A stretch of DNA of 64,000 bases, from assembly GCA_951813535.1 (NCBI GenBank), contig OX638345.1, forward strand, positions 385,029-449,028. The letters run 5' to 3'. The position numbers and the translations under genes were made by a program. The stretch is from an uncultured Dehalococcoidia bacterium (GTDB lineage Bacteria > Chloroflexota > Dehalococcoidia > Lucifugimonadales > UBA3495). The notes under the pieces were generated by a model. The model was not told the origin of the DNA and made no database searches. It was given only the letters and a program-made list of their open reading frames with translations. This document shows, piece after piece, positions 23,002-30,468 of this stretch (the stretch's first letter is position 1; every line of letters starts with the position of its first letter).

Positions 23002-23408
23002 CCCACTATGGCGCCGTATCCGGCATCGGCGACACCCTTGAAGCTGAAGTCGCCCTCACCGTGCTGGGTTATGGCGGTGTGTCCGAGCGCGTCACTTTCC
23101 TTGTCGACACCGGCGCTACCGGAGAAATGACGTTACCCCAAGCCGCTATCGTCAGGCTCAATCTTCCACTTGTTGCATACGGCAGTGCTGATGCTTTCGT
23201 TGTGTTGGCAGATGGGGCGGTCAGCTCTGCCAGAGTGCATGCCGCCCGAGTTGTATGGCACGACCGGCTCCGAGATGTTGAGGTTGTTAACTTGGGCTCC
23301 GACCCCCTCATCGGCATGGGCCTCCTGCGGGGCAGCAATCTCAGCGTTGACGCCGCCCCCGGCGGCCTGGTAACCATCACCGAATTGCTCACCCTAACCG
23401 GAGCGTAA
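22998..23408 (+). CDS. Retropepsin-like aspartic protease, subtype B (cassette B1)
   Basis: 136 residues, a single aspartyl protease domain. Active site FLVDTGATGEMTLP (residues about 34-47); flap region VLADGAVSSARV; then VVWHDRLRDVEVVNLG, and the substrate-pocket end PLIGMGLLRGSNLSVDAAPGGLVTITEL. Dimerisation would be needed for activity, as in retroviral enzymes. The 3' third of the gene is nearly identical at the DNA level to the next two copies, while the 5' part has diverged. Confidence 0.8.
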   Translation: MTHYGAVSGIGDTLEAEVALTVLGYGGVSERVTFLVDTGATGEMTLPQAAIVRLNLPLVAYGSADAFVVLADGAVSSARVHAARVVWHDRLRDVEVVNLGSDPLIGMGLLRGSNLSVDAAPGGLVTITELLTLTGA

Positions 23409-23425
23409 CTGCATCGGTGCCCGCC

Positions 23426-23513
23426 GGCAGCTCCTCCGCGGCTGGTGCAACCGAACCGAGGGAGCCTGTGGCAACGAGTACCTTCGGGAGCGGCTGGAGC
23501 AGGTGGCGTAGGA
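23426..23513 (+). repeat. Duplicated 3' tail of the methyltransferase-HNH gene, copy 2
   Basis: Encodes RQLLRGWCNRTEGACGNEYLRERLEQVA and a stop, the last 26 or so codons of the gene ending at 22647, with a few changes. It has no start and is the left end of the second tandem unit. It shows that the duplicated segment began inside the methyltransferase gene. Confidence 0.85.
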
Positions 23514-23541
23514 TTGAGCCGCGGACCCGGTGTGCTATTCT
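23514..23541 (+). promoter_or_regulatory. Candidate promoter of retropepsin cassette B2
   Basis: TTGAGC, 16 bp, TATTCT, 38 bases before the cassette start; aligned with the sites at 22650 and 24368. Confidence 0.45.
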
Positions 23542-23579
23542 GTTTTGACTGCCCGACAGCGGCTTCGGAGGCAACAGCC

Positions 23580-23867
23580 ATGACTACGCCCAGCGGAATG
23601 TCCTATGAGGAGCGAGAACGCCGAGCGCGGGCGATTTATGATTCCAGCATCCGCCACCTGATCGGCCCGGGCGATACGCATCAGTACGTCAAGATCGACG
23701 TGCTGAGCGGCGACTACGAAATCGGCGAGAATTCGATTGAAACCGGCCACAAGCTCCGCGCGCGGAGGCCCGATAGTGTCATCAGCACCTTCCAGAACCA
23801 CTGCCCTCGAGTCATAAAGATACGCAGCCCTCGTCGCATTACTCGAGTGAGCAAGACGCAGCAATAA
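23580..23867 (+). CDS. Small partner protein of retropepsin, subtype B (cassette B2)
   Basis: 95 residues; GGAGG precedes the ATG at 23580. Reads MTTPSGMSYEERERRARAIYDSSIRHLIGPGDTHQYVKIDVLSGDYEIGENSIETGHKLRARRPDS. Clearly homologous to the partner at 22714 but only about half identical, more diverged than the flanking duplicated DNA. The C-terminus is basic (KIRSPRRITRVSKTQQ). The stop TAA shares its last base with the protease ATG. Confidence 0.7.
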   Translation: MTTPSGMSYEERERRARAIYDSSIRHLIGPGDTHQYVKIDVLSGDYEIGENSIETGHKLRARRPDSVISTFQNHCPRVIKIRSPRRITRVSKTQQ

Positions 23868-24262
23868 TGCACTACGGCTCGGTCAACGACGACGGCGAAG
23901 AATGCAGCGTCAGGCTCACCGTTCAAGGTAGCGACGAGCACACTGAGCGCATCTCTTTTATCATCGATACCGGCTCCACTGGTTCGATGGTTTTGCCTCC
24001 GGAAATCGTTGACCGGCTCAGCCTCACACCGTCCATGGACGAATACGTTCGAGTTACCCAGGCTGACGGATCATCCGACCGGCATGGTCTCTACGTTGCT
24101 CACGTGATGTGGCATGGCCGTCGGAAACAGGTCGAAGTCGTTGCTTTCGGGCCGGCCCCACTGATAGGCATGGGCCTCCTGCGGGGCAGCAACCTCAGCG
24201 TCGACGCCGCCCCCGGCGGCCTGGTAGCCATCACCGAATTGCTCACCTTAACCGGAGCGTAA
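23867..24262 (+). CDS. Retropepsin-like aspartic protease, subtype B (cassette B2)
   Basis: 131 residues. Active site FIIDTGSTGSMVLP; then VTQADGSSDRHGLYVAHVMWHGRRKQVEVVAFG, and the shared end PLIGMGLLRGSNLSVDAAPGGLVAITELLTLTGA. The N-terminal 90 residues differ strongly from copies B1 and B3, while the last 35 and the 30 bases beyond the stop are almost the same, which suggests gene conversion or purifying selection at the 3' end and diversification at the 5' end. Confidence 0.8.
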   Translation: MHYGSVNDDGEECSVRLTVQGSDEHTERISFIIDTGSTGSMVLPPEIVDRLSLTPSMDEYVRVTQADGSSDRHGLYVAHVMWHGRRKQVEVVAFGPAPLIGMGLLRGSNLSVDAAPGGLVAITELLTLTGA

Positions 24263-24280
24263 CTGCATCGGTGCCCGCCG

Positions 24281-24365
24281 GCAACTCCTCTGCGGCTGGT
24301 GCAACCGCACCAAGGGCGCCCGCAGCAACGAGTACCTCCGGGAGCGGCTGGAGCAGGTGGCGTAG
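24281..24365 (+). repeat. Duplicated 3' tail of the methyltransferase-HNH gene, copy 3
   Basis: Encodes RQLLCGWCNRTKGARSNEYLRERLEQVA and a stop; closer to the parent gene end than copy 2. Left border of the third tandem unit. Units 1 and 2 are about 860 and 855 bp long. Confidence 0.85.
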
Positions 24366-24367
24366 GA

Positions 24368-24395
24368 TTGAGCCGCGGACCCGGTGTGCTATCTT
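24368..24395 (+). promoter_or_regulatory. Candidate promoter of retropepsin cassette B3
   Basis: TTGAGC, 16 bp, TATCTT, 36 bases before the cassette start; same arrangement as at 22650 and 23514. Confidence 0.45.
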
Positions 24396-24431
24396 GTTTG
24401 TCCGGTTAATCGCTGCTTCAGAGGTTATGAG

Positions 24432-24719
24432 ATGACCGCACCCGGTAAAATGTCGTTTGAGGAAAGGGAACGCCGCGCCCTGGCCATTTACGAAGCCAAA
24501 ATCCGCCCCCTGATGGGTCCCGCTGACCAGGGCAAGTTCGTGAGAATCGACGTTCTCAGCGGTGATTACGAAATCGGAGAGAGTTCGGTCGAGACCGGTC
24601 GCGCGCTGCATGCACGCCGCCCGGACGCCATAATGCACACTATCCGCAATCACCACAGCTACATCAAACGGTTCCTCAGCCCTCGTCACATCGTTGATCG
24701 GACCAAGGCCGCGCAATGA
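24432..24719 (+). CDS. Small partner protein of retropepsin, subtype B (cassette B3)
   Basis: 95 residues from the ATG at 24432 (GAGG upstream). Reads MTAPGKMSFEERERRALAIYEAKIRPLMGPADQGKFVRIDVLSGDYEIGESSVETGRALHARRPDA. About 80 percent identical to the B1 partner, so B1 and B3 partners are much closer to each other than to B2. Basic C-terminal tail. Overlaps the protease start by four bases. Confidence 0.7.
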   Translation: MTAPGKMSFEERERRALAIYEAKIRPLMGPADQGKFVRIDVLSGDYEIGESSVETGRALHARRPDAIMHTIRNHHSYIKRFLSPRHIVDRTKAAQ

Positions 24720-25129
24720 CCCACTATGGTAGGGTCAGCGCCGTCGACGATTTTCTTGAAGCCGTGGTTGTCCTCTCTGTACAAGGCGACGACGGCGCGA
24801 CGGAGGGAGTCGATTTCATCATAGACACCGGCTACACCGGAGAGATGACGCTGCCACAAGAAATCATTGACCGGCTCAATCTGAGAACAGCAGAGTATGA
24901 CGGCTTTGAGACTGCCCCTACTGTTATTTTGGCAGATGGCGCGATACTGCCGGTAGAAGTGTACGTCACCGGAGTCTGGTGGCACGACCGGCTCCGGATC
25001 GTCGAGGTCGATAGCATAGGCTCCAACCCACTCATCGGTATGACCCTCCTCCAGGGCAGCAACCTCAGCGTTGACGCCGCCCCCGGCGGCCTGGTAACCA
25101 TCACCGAATTGTCCGACACATTCTGCTGA
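24716..25129 (+). CDS. Retropepsin-like aspartic protease, subtype B (cassette B3)
   Basis: 137 residues. Active site FIIDTGYTGEMTLPQEIIDRLNL; VILADGAILPVEVYVTGVWWHDRLRIVEV; end PLIGMTLLQGSNLSVDAAPGGLVTITEL. The duplicated DNA stops exactly after the codons for ITEL; the last residues SDTFC replace the LLTLTGA of B1 and B2, marking the right border of the tandem array. argG begins 32 bases later. Confidence 0.8.
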   Translation: MTHYGRVSAVDDFLEAVVVLSVQGDDGATEGVDFIIDTGYTGEMTLPQEIIDRLNLRTAEYDGFETAPTVILADGAILPVEVYVTGVWWHDRLRIVEVDSIGSNPLIGMTLLQGSNLSVDAAPGGLVTITELSDTFC

Positions 25130-25161
25130 TCCAACAATCGATCAAGGAGCAAATCCCGCCA

Positions 25162-26352
25162 ATGCCCAGCAAGAAAATCGTCCTCGCTTACTCCGGCGGC
25201 CTCGATACCTCCGTCGCCGTGCCCTGGCTCAGGGAGAACTACGACGCCGAAGTCATCACCTGCACCATCGACCTGGGCATGGTGGACCTCGAGACCATTC
25301 GCCAGCGCGCCTACGCCGTGGGCGCATCCGAGGCCATCACCGTCGATGGCCGGGAGACGCTGGTGGAGGAGTTCCTCTGGCCGGCCCTCCGCGCCGGCGC
25401 CATCTACGAGGGTCAGTATCCCCTGGCCACCGCGCTGGGCCGGCCACTCATCGCCCGCTACCTGGCCGACGTGGCCCGGGAGCACGACGCCGACGCCGTG
25501 GCCCACGGCTGCACCGGCAAGGGCAACGACCAGGTGCGCATCGAGGTCGGCGTGTCCGCCCTGGCGCCCGGCGTGGAGCTCATCGCCCCCATCCGCGAGT
25601 GGGGCATGAACCGCGAGGACGAGGTGCTCTACGCCCGAGACCGCAACCTGCCCATCGCGCCCTCCAACAACAAGTACAGCACCGACGAGAACCTGTGGGG
25701 CCGCAGCGCCGAGGCCGGCGAGCTTGAGGACCCCTGGGTCGAACCGCCCGAGGACGCCTTCGAGTGGACGGTCAGCCCTGCCGACGCGCCCGACGCGCCC
25801 GCCTACGTGGAGATCCGCTTCGAGGAGGGCATTCCCACTGCCGTCGATGGCGAGAGCATGGCCGGCGTCGCCATGATCAGCCACCTGAACACCCTGGCCG
25901 GCGCCCACGGCATCGGCCGCATCGACCACGTGGAGAACCGCCTGGTGGGCATCAAGAGCCGCGAGGTGTACGAGTCGCCAGCCGCCGTGCTGCTGCACGC
26001 CGCCCACCGCGCCCTGGAGACCATGACCCTCTCCCGGGAGCAGAGCCGCTTCAAGGAGCGCATCGCCCAGGAGTATTCCGAGCTGGTCTACAACGGCCTG
26101 TGGTACACCGCCCACCGCCGCGACCTGGACGCCTACGTGGACAGCACCCAGCGCCACGTCACCGGCGACGTTCGCGTCCGTATGCACAAGGGTTCCTGCG
26201 TCGTCGTTGGCCGCACCGCCGACCGCCCGCTGTACAACTACGGCCTGGCCACCTACGACCGCGCCGACGAGTTCGACCACACCGCGGCCAAGGGCTTCAT
26301 CGATATCTACGGCCTGCCGGTCAGGACACAGCGCCGCCAGCAGGGGGACTGA
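25162..26352 (+). CDS. argG: Argininosuccinate synthase
   Basis: 396 residues, full length for the family. It joins citrulline and aspartate using ATP in the arginine pathway. The N-type ATP pyrophosphatase loop is VLAYSGGLDTSVAVPWL (residues 7-23). Further family signatures: HGCTGKGNDQVRIEVG, and APSNNKYSTDENLWGRS, which contact citrulline and aspartate. AAGGAGC precedes the ATG at 25162. argD lies 900 bases further on the other strand, but no arginine operon is formed. No ARG box or T-box was recognised. Confidence 0.95.
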   Translation: MPSKKIVLAYSGGLDTSVAVPWLRENYDAEVITCTIDLGMVDLETIRQRAYAVGASEAITVDGRETLVEEFLWPALRAGAIYEGQYPLATALGRPLIARYLADVAREHDADAVAHGCTGKGNDQVRIEVGVSALAPGVELIAPIREWGMNREDEVLYARDRNLPIAPSNNKYSTDENLWGRSAEAGELEDPWVEPPEDAFEWTVSPADAPDAPAYVEIRFEEGIPTAVDGESMAGVAMISHLNTLAGAHGIGRIDHVENRLVGIKSREVYESPAAVLLHAAHRALETMTLSREQSRFKERIAQEYSELVYNGLWYTAHRRDLDAYVDSTQRHVTGDVRVRMHKGSCVVVGRTADRPLYNYGLATYDRADEFDHTAAKGFIDIYGLPVRTQRRQQGD

Positions 26353-26374
26353 CCAATCGCAGATCCGATGCGTC

Positions 26375-26440
26375 ATTGCGAGCGCAGCGACGTTACCCCG
26401 CACTTGATGGGGGGCGGCGATCTCGTTTTCGTAATGGCCT
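26375..26440. repeat. CATTGCGAG-type repeat
   Basis: GTCATTGCGAGCGCAGCGACG...GGCGGCGATCTCGTTTTCG. The same words appear at 12855, 36057 and 44340, there partly in inverted arrangement. It lies between two convergent genes. Confidence 0.6.
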
Positions 26441-26473
26441 GACCGCCCGACCAGCGTTGCGTTGCTTCGTGGT

Positions 26474-26863
26474 CTACACCGCCGGCGTGACGTCCGTCCG
26501 CGCGAAATCGTTTCCCTTGAACAGCAATGGCAAATTGCGGACCGATGCTAATGCGTATGCGAAAGTATCGCCGAAGTTGAGCCCAGCGGGATGCCGTCCT
26601 TTTCCGTAGCGCATATGGGCCTCGCCGGCGGCAAGTATCAAATTCTCGTCGAATTCGACGATTTCAATCGCGTCATCGTCTAGCAAGGCGATTGCATCTC
26701 GATAAATGCTCTCGCCTTTGCCAATGGCAACAATCAGTAGCTCTACCGCAGTACCAGTGGCTATCAGGATTGGTGGATTGCTCTCCAGTGCACTCGCGAA
26801 CGTCTGGGCATCCGACTCGCCGGTTAAAATAGCTATTAACGCCGACGTATCAGCGACCATCAT
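26474..26863 (-). CDS. PIN-domain toxin (VapC-like)
   Basis: 129 residues. PIN domain ribonuclease with acidic residues D5 (VADTSAL), E41 (GTAVELL) and D99 (NFGDTFAYALA), plus a C-terminal KGNDF. This set coordinates magnesium for RNA cleavage in VapC toxins. MMVADTSALIAIL is the usual N-terminus of the VapC subgroup with GESDAQTF. The start overlaps the antitoxin stop by four bases. Confidence 0.85.
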   Translation of the reverse strand: MMVADTSALIAILTGESDAQTFASALESNPPILIATGTAVELLIVAIGKGESIYRDAIALLDDDAIEIVEFDENLILAAGEAHMRYGKGRHPAGLNFGDTFAYALASVRNLPLLFKGNDFARTDVTPAV

Positions 26864-27162
26864 TTGGGCAACCCGTTCTCATCATAAAGCTCTTCCTGCC
26901 ACACCCTGGACGGCGGGTTGTCATCATCGTATGGATGCTCCTCGCGATACTGACGGCCACGTTCAAGGATGGCTTCCAAGCGTGCAGTGCGTTCTTCTTT
27001 TGAAATCTGTCGCGGTGGCAGATTGTTGTGCAACGAGGTCAGGGCTTTCATTAGCACCATGTTCCTGGCTTGTGCCCCTTTGTACCCAAACCGATCTGCA
27101 ATCTCGGCAATGTATTCCTCGATGATGTCTTCGGTCTTGGTCGCCTTTGGGAAGAAAGCCAT
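26860..27162 (-). CDS. Antitoxin of the PIN toxin (VapB-like position)
   Basis: 100 residues. Begins MAFFPKATKTEDIIEEYIAEIADRFGYKGAQARNMVLMKAL, helical, with a charged C-terminal region (EERTARLEAILERGRQYREEHPYDDDNP) that could wrap the toxin. No AbrB, RHH or Phd motif is obvious, so the DNA-binding class is unclear. Assigned as antitoxin by order, overlap and size. Confidence 0.65.
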   Translation of the reverse strand: MAFFPKATKTEDIIEEYIAEIADRFGYKGAQARNMVLMKALTSLHNNLPPRQISKEERTARLEAILERGRQYREEHPYDDDNPPSRVWQEELYDENGLPK

Positions 27163-27257
27163 GATCCAATTCCCTCACACGTAACAGGTCCGCCATATCA
27201 TCGCCGGCGGCATCCCCGCAGGAACACCGCCGGCGCACAGTCTGACCCCCGTTCGGG

Positions 27258-28448
27258 CTACACGTTGCCCAGCGCCTCGCTCAGGCGGTTCACGCCCTCG
27301 TCGATCTCGTCCTCGGTGATGTTCAGGGCGGGCATGATGCGGACCGCGTTGGGGCGCACGCCGTTGAGCAGCACGCCGGCCGCCTCGGCGGCGTCCATCA
27401 CCGCCGGCATGATGTCGCTGTCGAACTGCACGGCGGCCAGCAGGCCCTTGCACCGGATCTCCTCGATGAAACCGTACCGCGCCTTCAGCCCATTGAGCTT
27501 GTCGTTGAGCACGACCTCCATGCGCTTCACGTTGCCCAGGACGTCGTTCTCCAGCATGTAGCGCGTGCCGGCGGCGGCGGCCGCGGTGGTCAGCGCGTTG
27601 CCGCCGAAGGTGCTGCCGTGGTCGCCGTAGGTCAGCGCCATGGCGTTCTCCTTGGACAGGAACGCCCCGATGGGCACGCCGAAGCCGAGCCCCTTGGCCA
27701 GGATCATCACGTCGGGCTCAACGTCGTACTCCTGGTGGCCGAAGAGGCTGCCCAGGCGGCCCATGCCGGTCTGCACTTCGTCCAGGATCAGCAGGATGTT
27801 GTTCTGGTCGCACCAGGCCCGCAGCCGCTGGAAGTAGTCCGCGTCGGGGATGTTCACCCCACCCTCGCCCTGCACCGGCTCGACCATCACGGCGACGGTG
27901 TTCTCGGTGGTGGCGTTCATCACCGCCTCGACGTCGTTGAAGTCCACGTAGGTGAACCCCTCGGGGATGGGCTCGAAGAGCTCGTGGTAGTGGGGCTGTC
28001 CGGTGGCGGCCACGGCGTTCATGGTGCGCCCGTGGAAGGAGTTGAACGCGGTGATGACCTCGAAGGCGCCGTCCTTGTGCAGCTTGCCGTAGCGGCGGGC
28101 CAGCTTGAGGGCGCCCTCCACGGCCTCGGCGCCGCTGTTGCAGAAGAAGACCCGGTCCATGCACGAGTTCTCAATCAGCATCTCGGCGATGTCCAGCTGG
28201 GGCAGGGTGTAGAACTGGTTGGAGGTCTGGATCAGCGTGGCCGCCTGCTGGGCGATGGCGTCGACCACCACCGGCGGGCAGTGTCCCAGGTTGTCCACGG
28301 CCCAGCCGGCCACGAAGTCGATGTACTCCTTGCCGTCGGCGTCCCACACTCGAGAGCCCTCGCCCCGCACGATGACCACGGGCCGTCGGCGCACGGTCTG
28401 GGCATAGTACTTCTGCTCGATGGCAATGTATTCAGCGTTGCTGGGCAT
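27258..28448 (-). CDS. argD: Acetylornithine aminotransferase family protein (class III PLP)
   Basis: 396 residues from the ATG at 28448 (AGGGAGCGG upstream). Class III PLP transaminase: FFCNSGAEAVEGALKLARRYG, NSFHGRTMNAVAATGQ, MVEPVQGEGGVNIPD, ILDEVQTGMGRLGSLFGHQ and the PLP lysine K252 in ILAKGLGFGVPIGAF. Length and signatures fit ArgD, which makes N-acetylornithine; a 4-aminobutyrate or ornithine transaminase role cannot be excluded. The presence of argG nearby favours the arginine pathway. Confidence 0.8.
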   Translation of the reverse strand: MPSNAEYIAIEQKYYAQTVRRRPVVIVRGEGSRVWDADGKEYIDFVAGWAVDNLGHCPPVVVDAIAQQAATLIQTSNQFYTLPQLDIAEMLIENSCMDRVFFCNSGAEAVEGALKLARRYGKLHKDGAFEVITAFNSFHGRTMNAVAATGQPHYHELFEPIPEGFTYVDFNDVEAVMNATTENTVAVMVEPVQGEGGVNIPDADYFQRLRAWCDQNNILLILDEVQTGMGRLGSLFGHQEYDVEPDVMILAKGLGFGVPIGAFLSKENAMALTYGDHGSTFGGNALTTAAAAAGTRYMLENDVLGNVKRMEVVLNDKLNGLKARYGFIEEIRCKGLLAAVQFDSDIMPAVMDAAEAAGVLLNGVRPNAVRIMPALNITEDEIDEGVNRLSEALGNV

Positions 28449-28565
28449 GACAAATCCGCTCCCTGTGAGTGTGCCTGTAAGTGTGTTGTTGGGCGCCGGC
28501 ATACGCGCCGGCGCAGGGGCCATTATACAGCGATGGACGCGGGGGATGGGTTGCGGCGAGACCTC

Positions 28566-28730
28566 TCACGTGTACCCAGGTTCCGGTCAGGAAACGTCAG
28601 AAGCAGGATTTACGGGATTTCAGGATTTGGCAGGATTGGGAAGTCCCCATCACGCAACCGTTCAAATCCTGATAATCCGTAAATCTTGAAAATCCTGCTT
28701 CTGACGATTTACGAAACTGGCTACGCGCAA
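28566..28730. mobile_element. MITE-like element, family 1, copy 3 (about 165 bp)
   Basis: Left end TCACGTGTACCCAGGTTC, right end GAAACTGGCTACGCGCAA (inverted, several changes). The interior matches copy 2 (GGATTTACGGGATT...AATCCTGATAATCCGTAAATCTTG). The target duplication is eroded: only GAGACCTC/AAGATCTC remain. This is an older copy. With it, the 28449-28783 interval has no gene. Confidence 0.75.
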
Positions 28731-28783
28731 GATCTCGATTGCCGTGTCTTGGAACCGTGGTCTCCTGGTCAGTTCCCGGTAGG

Positions 28784-29029
28784 TCATACGGCTATGGAAA
28801 TGCGTCCCTTGCCGGTTTGGGACCGGACTATCCCTTCGGGCAATGGTTTGCCCCGCTCTGTGTAGGAAAGGATGAATTGCTCGGCCACTGTGGCGAGTTC
28901 AGACAGGGTGCTGGCGGCGGTTTCTCCCCACGCCCGGCACCCGGGCAGGTCCGGTGTCTCAGCCATGTAGAGCCACCCCTGGTCTGCGCAGGGCTCGTGC
29001 ATGATGCAATCCAACTGGTACAGGTCCAT
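28784..29029 (-). CDS. HicB-like antitoxin protein
   Basis: 81 residues from the ATG at 29029 (in-frame ATGs at 29053 and 29062 are alternatives). MDLYQLDCIMHEPCADQGWLYMAETPDLPGCRAWGETAASTLSELATVAEQFI is a HicB-type partial RNase H-like fold: a GWLYMAETPDLPGC strand pair followed by a helix. No HicA gene is found on either side, so it is an orphan antitoxin or a silencer of a toxin elsewhere. The 290 bases upstream hold no gene. Confidence 0.7.
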   Translation of the reverse strand: MDLYQLDCIMHEPCADQGWLYMAETPDLPGCRAWGETAASTLSELATVAEQFILSYTERGKPLPEGIVRSQTGKGRISIAV

Positions 29030-29351
29030 TTCAGTCCCCGCGGCGATGGACATCGCATCCACACCGGCTGTGGTAACCGTCGCCGAGCGTCAACCCGCGC
29101 TGCCGTGTGACAGCCGTCCCGCCTTTCTTTCCACGGCTTTGCTCTTCGAAAGTGCGCGCCGCCCATTATACTCCGACGGGTGTGGGCCAGAGGCGCCGGC
29201 GTTTGCGTGCGCGTGCCCTCGCCGCGCCGGCCGTCACCATCAGTGAAAATGATCATTCGCCCCGGCTCGCGCCGACTCCTGGTCAACGGGTCCGCCTCGG
29301 CCCATGCTAGACTGAGACCGTCGCCCGATACCACGCCACCGGAGGCTCGCC

Positions 29352-29741
29352 ATGAGCAAAACGGTAAATGCCAGGTTCGCCAATGGGGTCTTCACGCCAC
29401 TCGAACCCGTCGCCTTCCCGGAAGGCGCCATCGTCGTGCTCAACATCCAGGCGTACCCTGTTGATCAACCGCCGACGGCCAATCCCGCCGACCCATTCGT
29501 GCCCCACGACGGCAAATCCCTGCCCGGCATGGAAGACCCCCAGACAACCAAGCAACTCCTCAGCGGAGAACCACCGCCCGGCGAACCCACGTCCGGCAAT
29601 GCGGGGCAATCCATTCTGGAGATGTTTGACGAAATCCACCGGTCGATGCCGGAGGGCGCGTTTGACGAGCTCCCCACAGATTTGTCAGCGAACCTGAAGC
29701 ACTATTTGTACGGCTGGCCAAAAGAAGAGGATGAGCGGTGA
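29352..29741 (+). CDS. DUF104 (AF2212-like) antitoxin
   Basis: 129 residues. MSKTVNARFANGVFTPLEPVAFPEGAIVVLNI is the compact beta-barrel N-terminus of AF2212/DUF104 antitoxins; the tail SILEMFDEIHRSMPEGAFDELPTDLSANLKHYLYG is the part that usually contacts the PIN toxin. The natural partner, a PIN toxin gene starting at GTG 29738, is cut off after about 22 codons by the retropepsin cassette inserted in reverse orientation. Confidence 0.8.
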   Translation: MSKTVNARFANGVFTPLEPVAFPEGAIVVLNIQAYPVDQPPTANPADPFVPHDGKSLPGMEDPQTTKQLLSGEPPPGEPTSGNAGQSILEMFDEIHRSMPEGAFDELPTDLSANLKHYLYGWPKEEDER

Positions 29742-29803
29742 CGGGTGGTTCAATAGAGGTGTTTGCTGACTCCGGTTATTGGGTCGCCAGTGTCCTTCAG
29801 CGG
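29738..29803 (+). pseudogene. Truncated PIN-domain toxin (first 22 codons)
   Basis: GTG overlaps the antitoxin stop by four bases. It reads MTGGSIEVFADSGYWVASVLQR, the first strand and active-site Asp of PIN toxins paired with DUF104 proteins. Homology then ends at the 3' border of the minus-strand retropepsin gene (29804). The rest of the toxin is missing, and none of it is found after the cassette at 30469. Confidence 0.65.
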
Positions 29804-30184
29804 TCAACCCTCCCGGCGCAGCTCGGTGATGGTCACCCGTCCGCCCGGGTCGGCGTCAACGCTGAGGTTGCTGCCTCTAAGCAGCCGCATTCCGAGTAGA
29901 GGCTCGGTTCCCATGCGGATGGCTAGCACCTCTTTTGGTCGGCCGTGCCATTCGACGCTGATTTGGTATCTGGCATAGGCGTCAGTTGTGCCGTCGGCCA
30001 CGGTAAGCATGATGTCAGAACTTCGGGTCTGCTGCAGTCGGTCGATGATGTCGGATGGCAAAATCATTTCCTCAGTGCATCCGGTGTCTATGACAAAATC
30101 TATAGTCAGGTTGGTGTCGCCGGCGCCCAGCACGTTCAGACCGACGGTCGCTTCAAGATGCTCGTTGACGATGCCATAGTGCAT
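29804..30184 (-). CDS. Retropepsin-like aspartic protease, subtype B (cassette B4)
   Basis: 126 residues. Active site FVIDTGCTEEMILPSDIIDRLQ; LTVADGTTDAYARYQISVEWHGRPKEVLAI; end PLLGMRLLRGSNLSVDADPGGRVTITELRREG. The C-terminal block GSNLSVDA.PGG.VTITEL is shared with the tandem copies at 22998-25129, five kilobases away and on the other strand. The start codon shares one base with the partner's stop (TGATG). The 3' end cuts into a PIN toxin gene. Confidence 0.8.
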   Translation of the reverse strand: MHYGIVNEHLEATVGLNVLGAGDTNLTIDFVIDTGCTEEMILPSDIIDRLQQTRSSDIMLTVADGTTDAYARYQISVEWHGRPKEVLAIRMGTEPLLGMRLLRGSNLSVDADPGGRVTITELRREG

Positions 30185-30468
30185 CAGCGATTTTCCTCTG
30201 TCTTTCGAAGGCGTCGGGGGCTTCGGACGCGACCGAACCGCGATTGATGACGGTGAATGCAGTGCATAACCGCTTCGGGACGACGCTCCCGCAGCAGGCG
30301 CGTCAGCACAGCCTCGTTTTCGCCGATTTCATAGTCTCCGGTGAGGATGTCAATCAGCACGTATTTGTCCTCGTCGGACGGTGTCATCTTGGGGCGGATC
30401 TTGGCATTGTAGATGACATGGGCGCGGCGTTGCTGCTCAGCGTAGGGGATTTTGGCGTCGGCGGGCAT
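30184..30468 (-). CDS. Small partner protein of retropepsin, subtype B (cassette B4)
   Basis: 94 residues; GGAGG precedes the ATG at 30468. Reads AEQQRRAHVIYNAKIRPKMTPSDEDKYVLIDILTGDYEIGENEAVLTRLLRERRPEA with a basic end (FGRVRSPRRLRKTEENR). Matches the other subtype B partners over the whole length, about 45 percent identical. The start lies 100 bases from the divergent restriction-modification gene, so the two could share a control region. Confidence 0.7.
   Translation of the reverse strand: MPADAKIPYAEQQRRAHVIYNAKIRPKMTPSDEDKYVLIDILTGDYEIGENEAVLTRLLRERRPEAVMHCIHRHQSRFGRVRSPRRLRKTEENR

Noticed and set aside
23426-23513. Separate small gene encoding an HNH-like fragment
   Set aside because: It has no start codon and is an exact duplicate of the methyltransferase gene end.
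24832-26403. Long open frame (523 codons) antisense to argG
   Set aside because: Mirror of argG codon bias, no family match, and it also crosses the retropepsin gene.
28828-29334. Minus-strand frame of 168 codons overlapping the HicB-like gene, considered as a HicA partner
   Set aside because: No HicA dsRNA-binding-like pattern (GS.H....); composition is that of a shifted frame.
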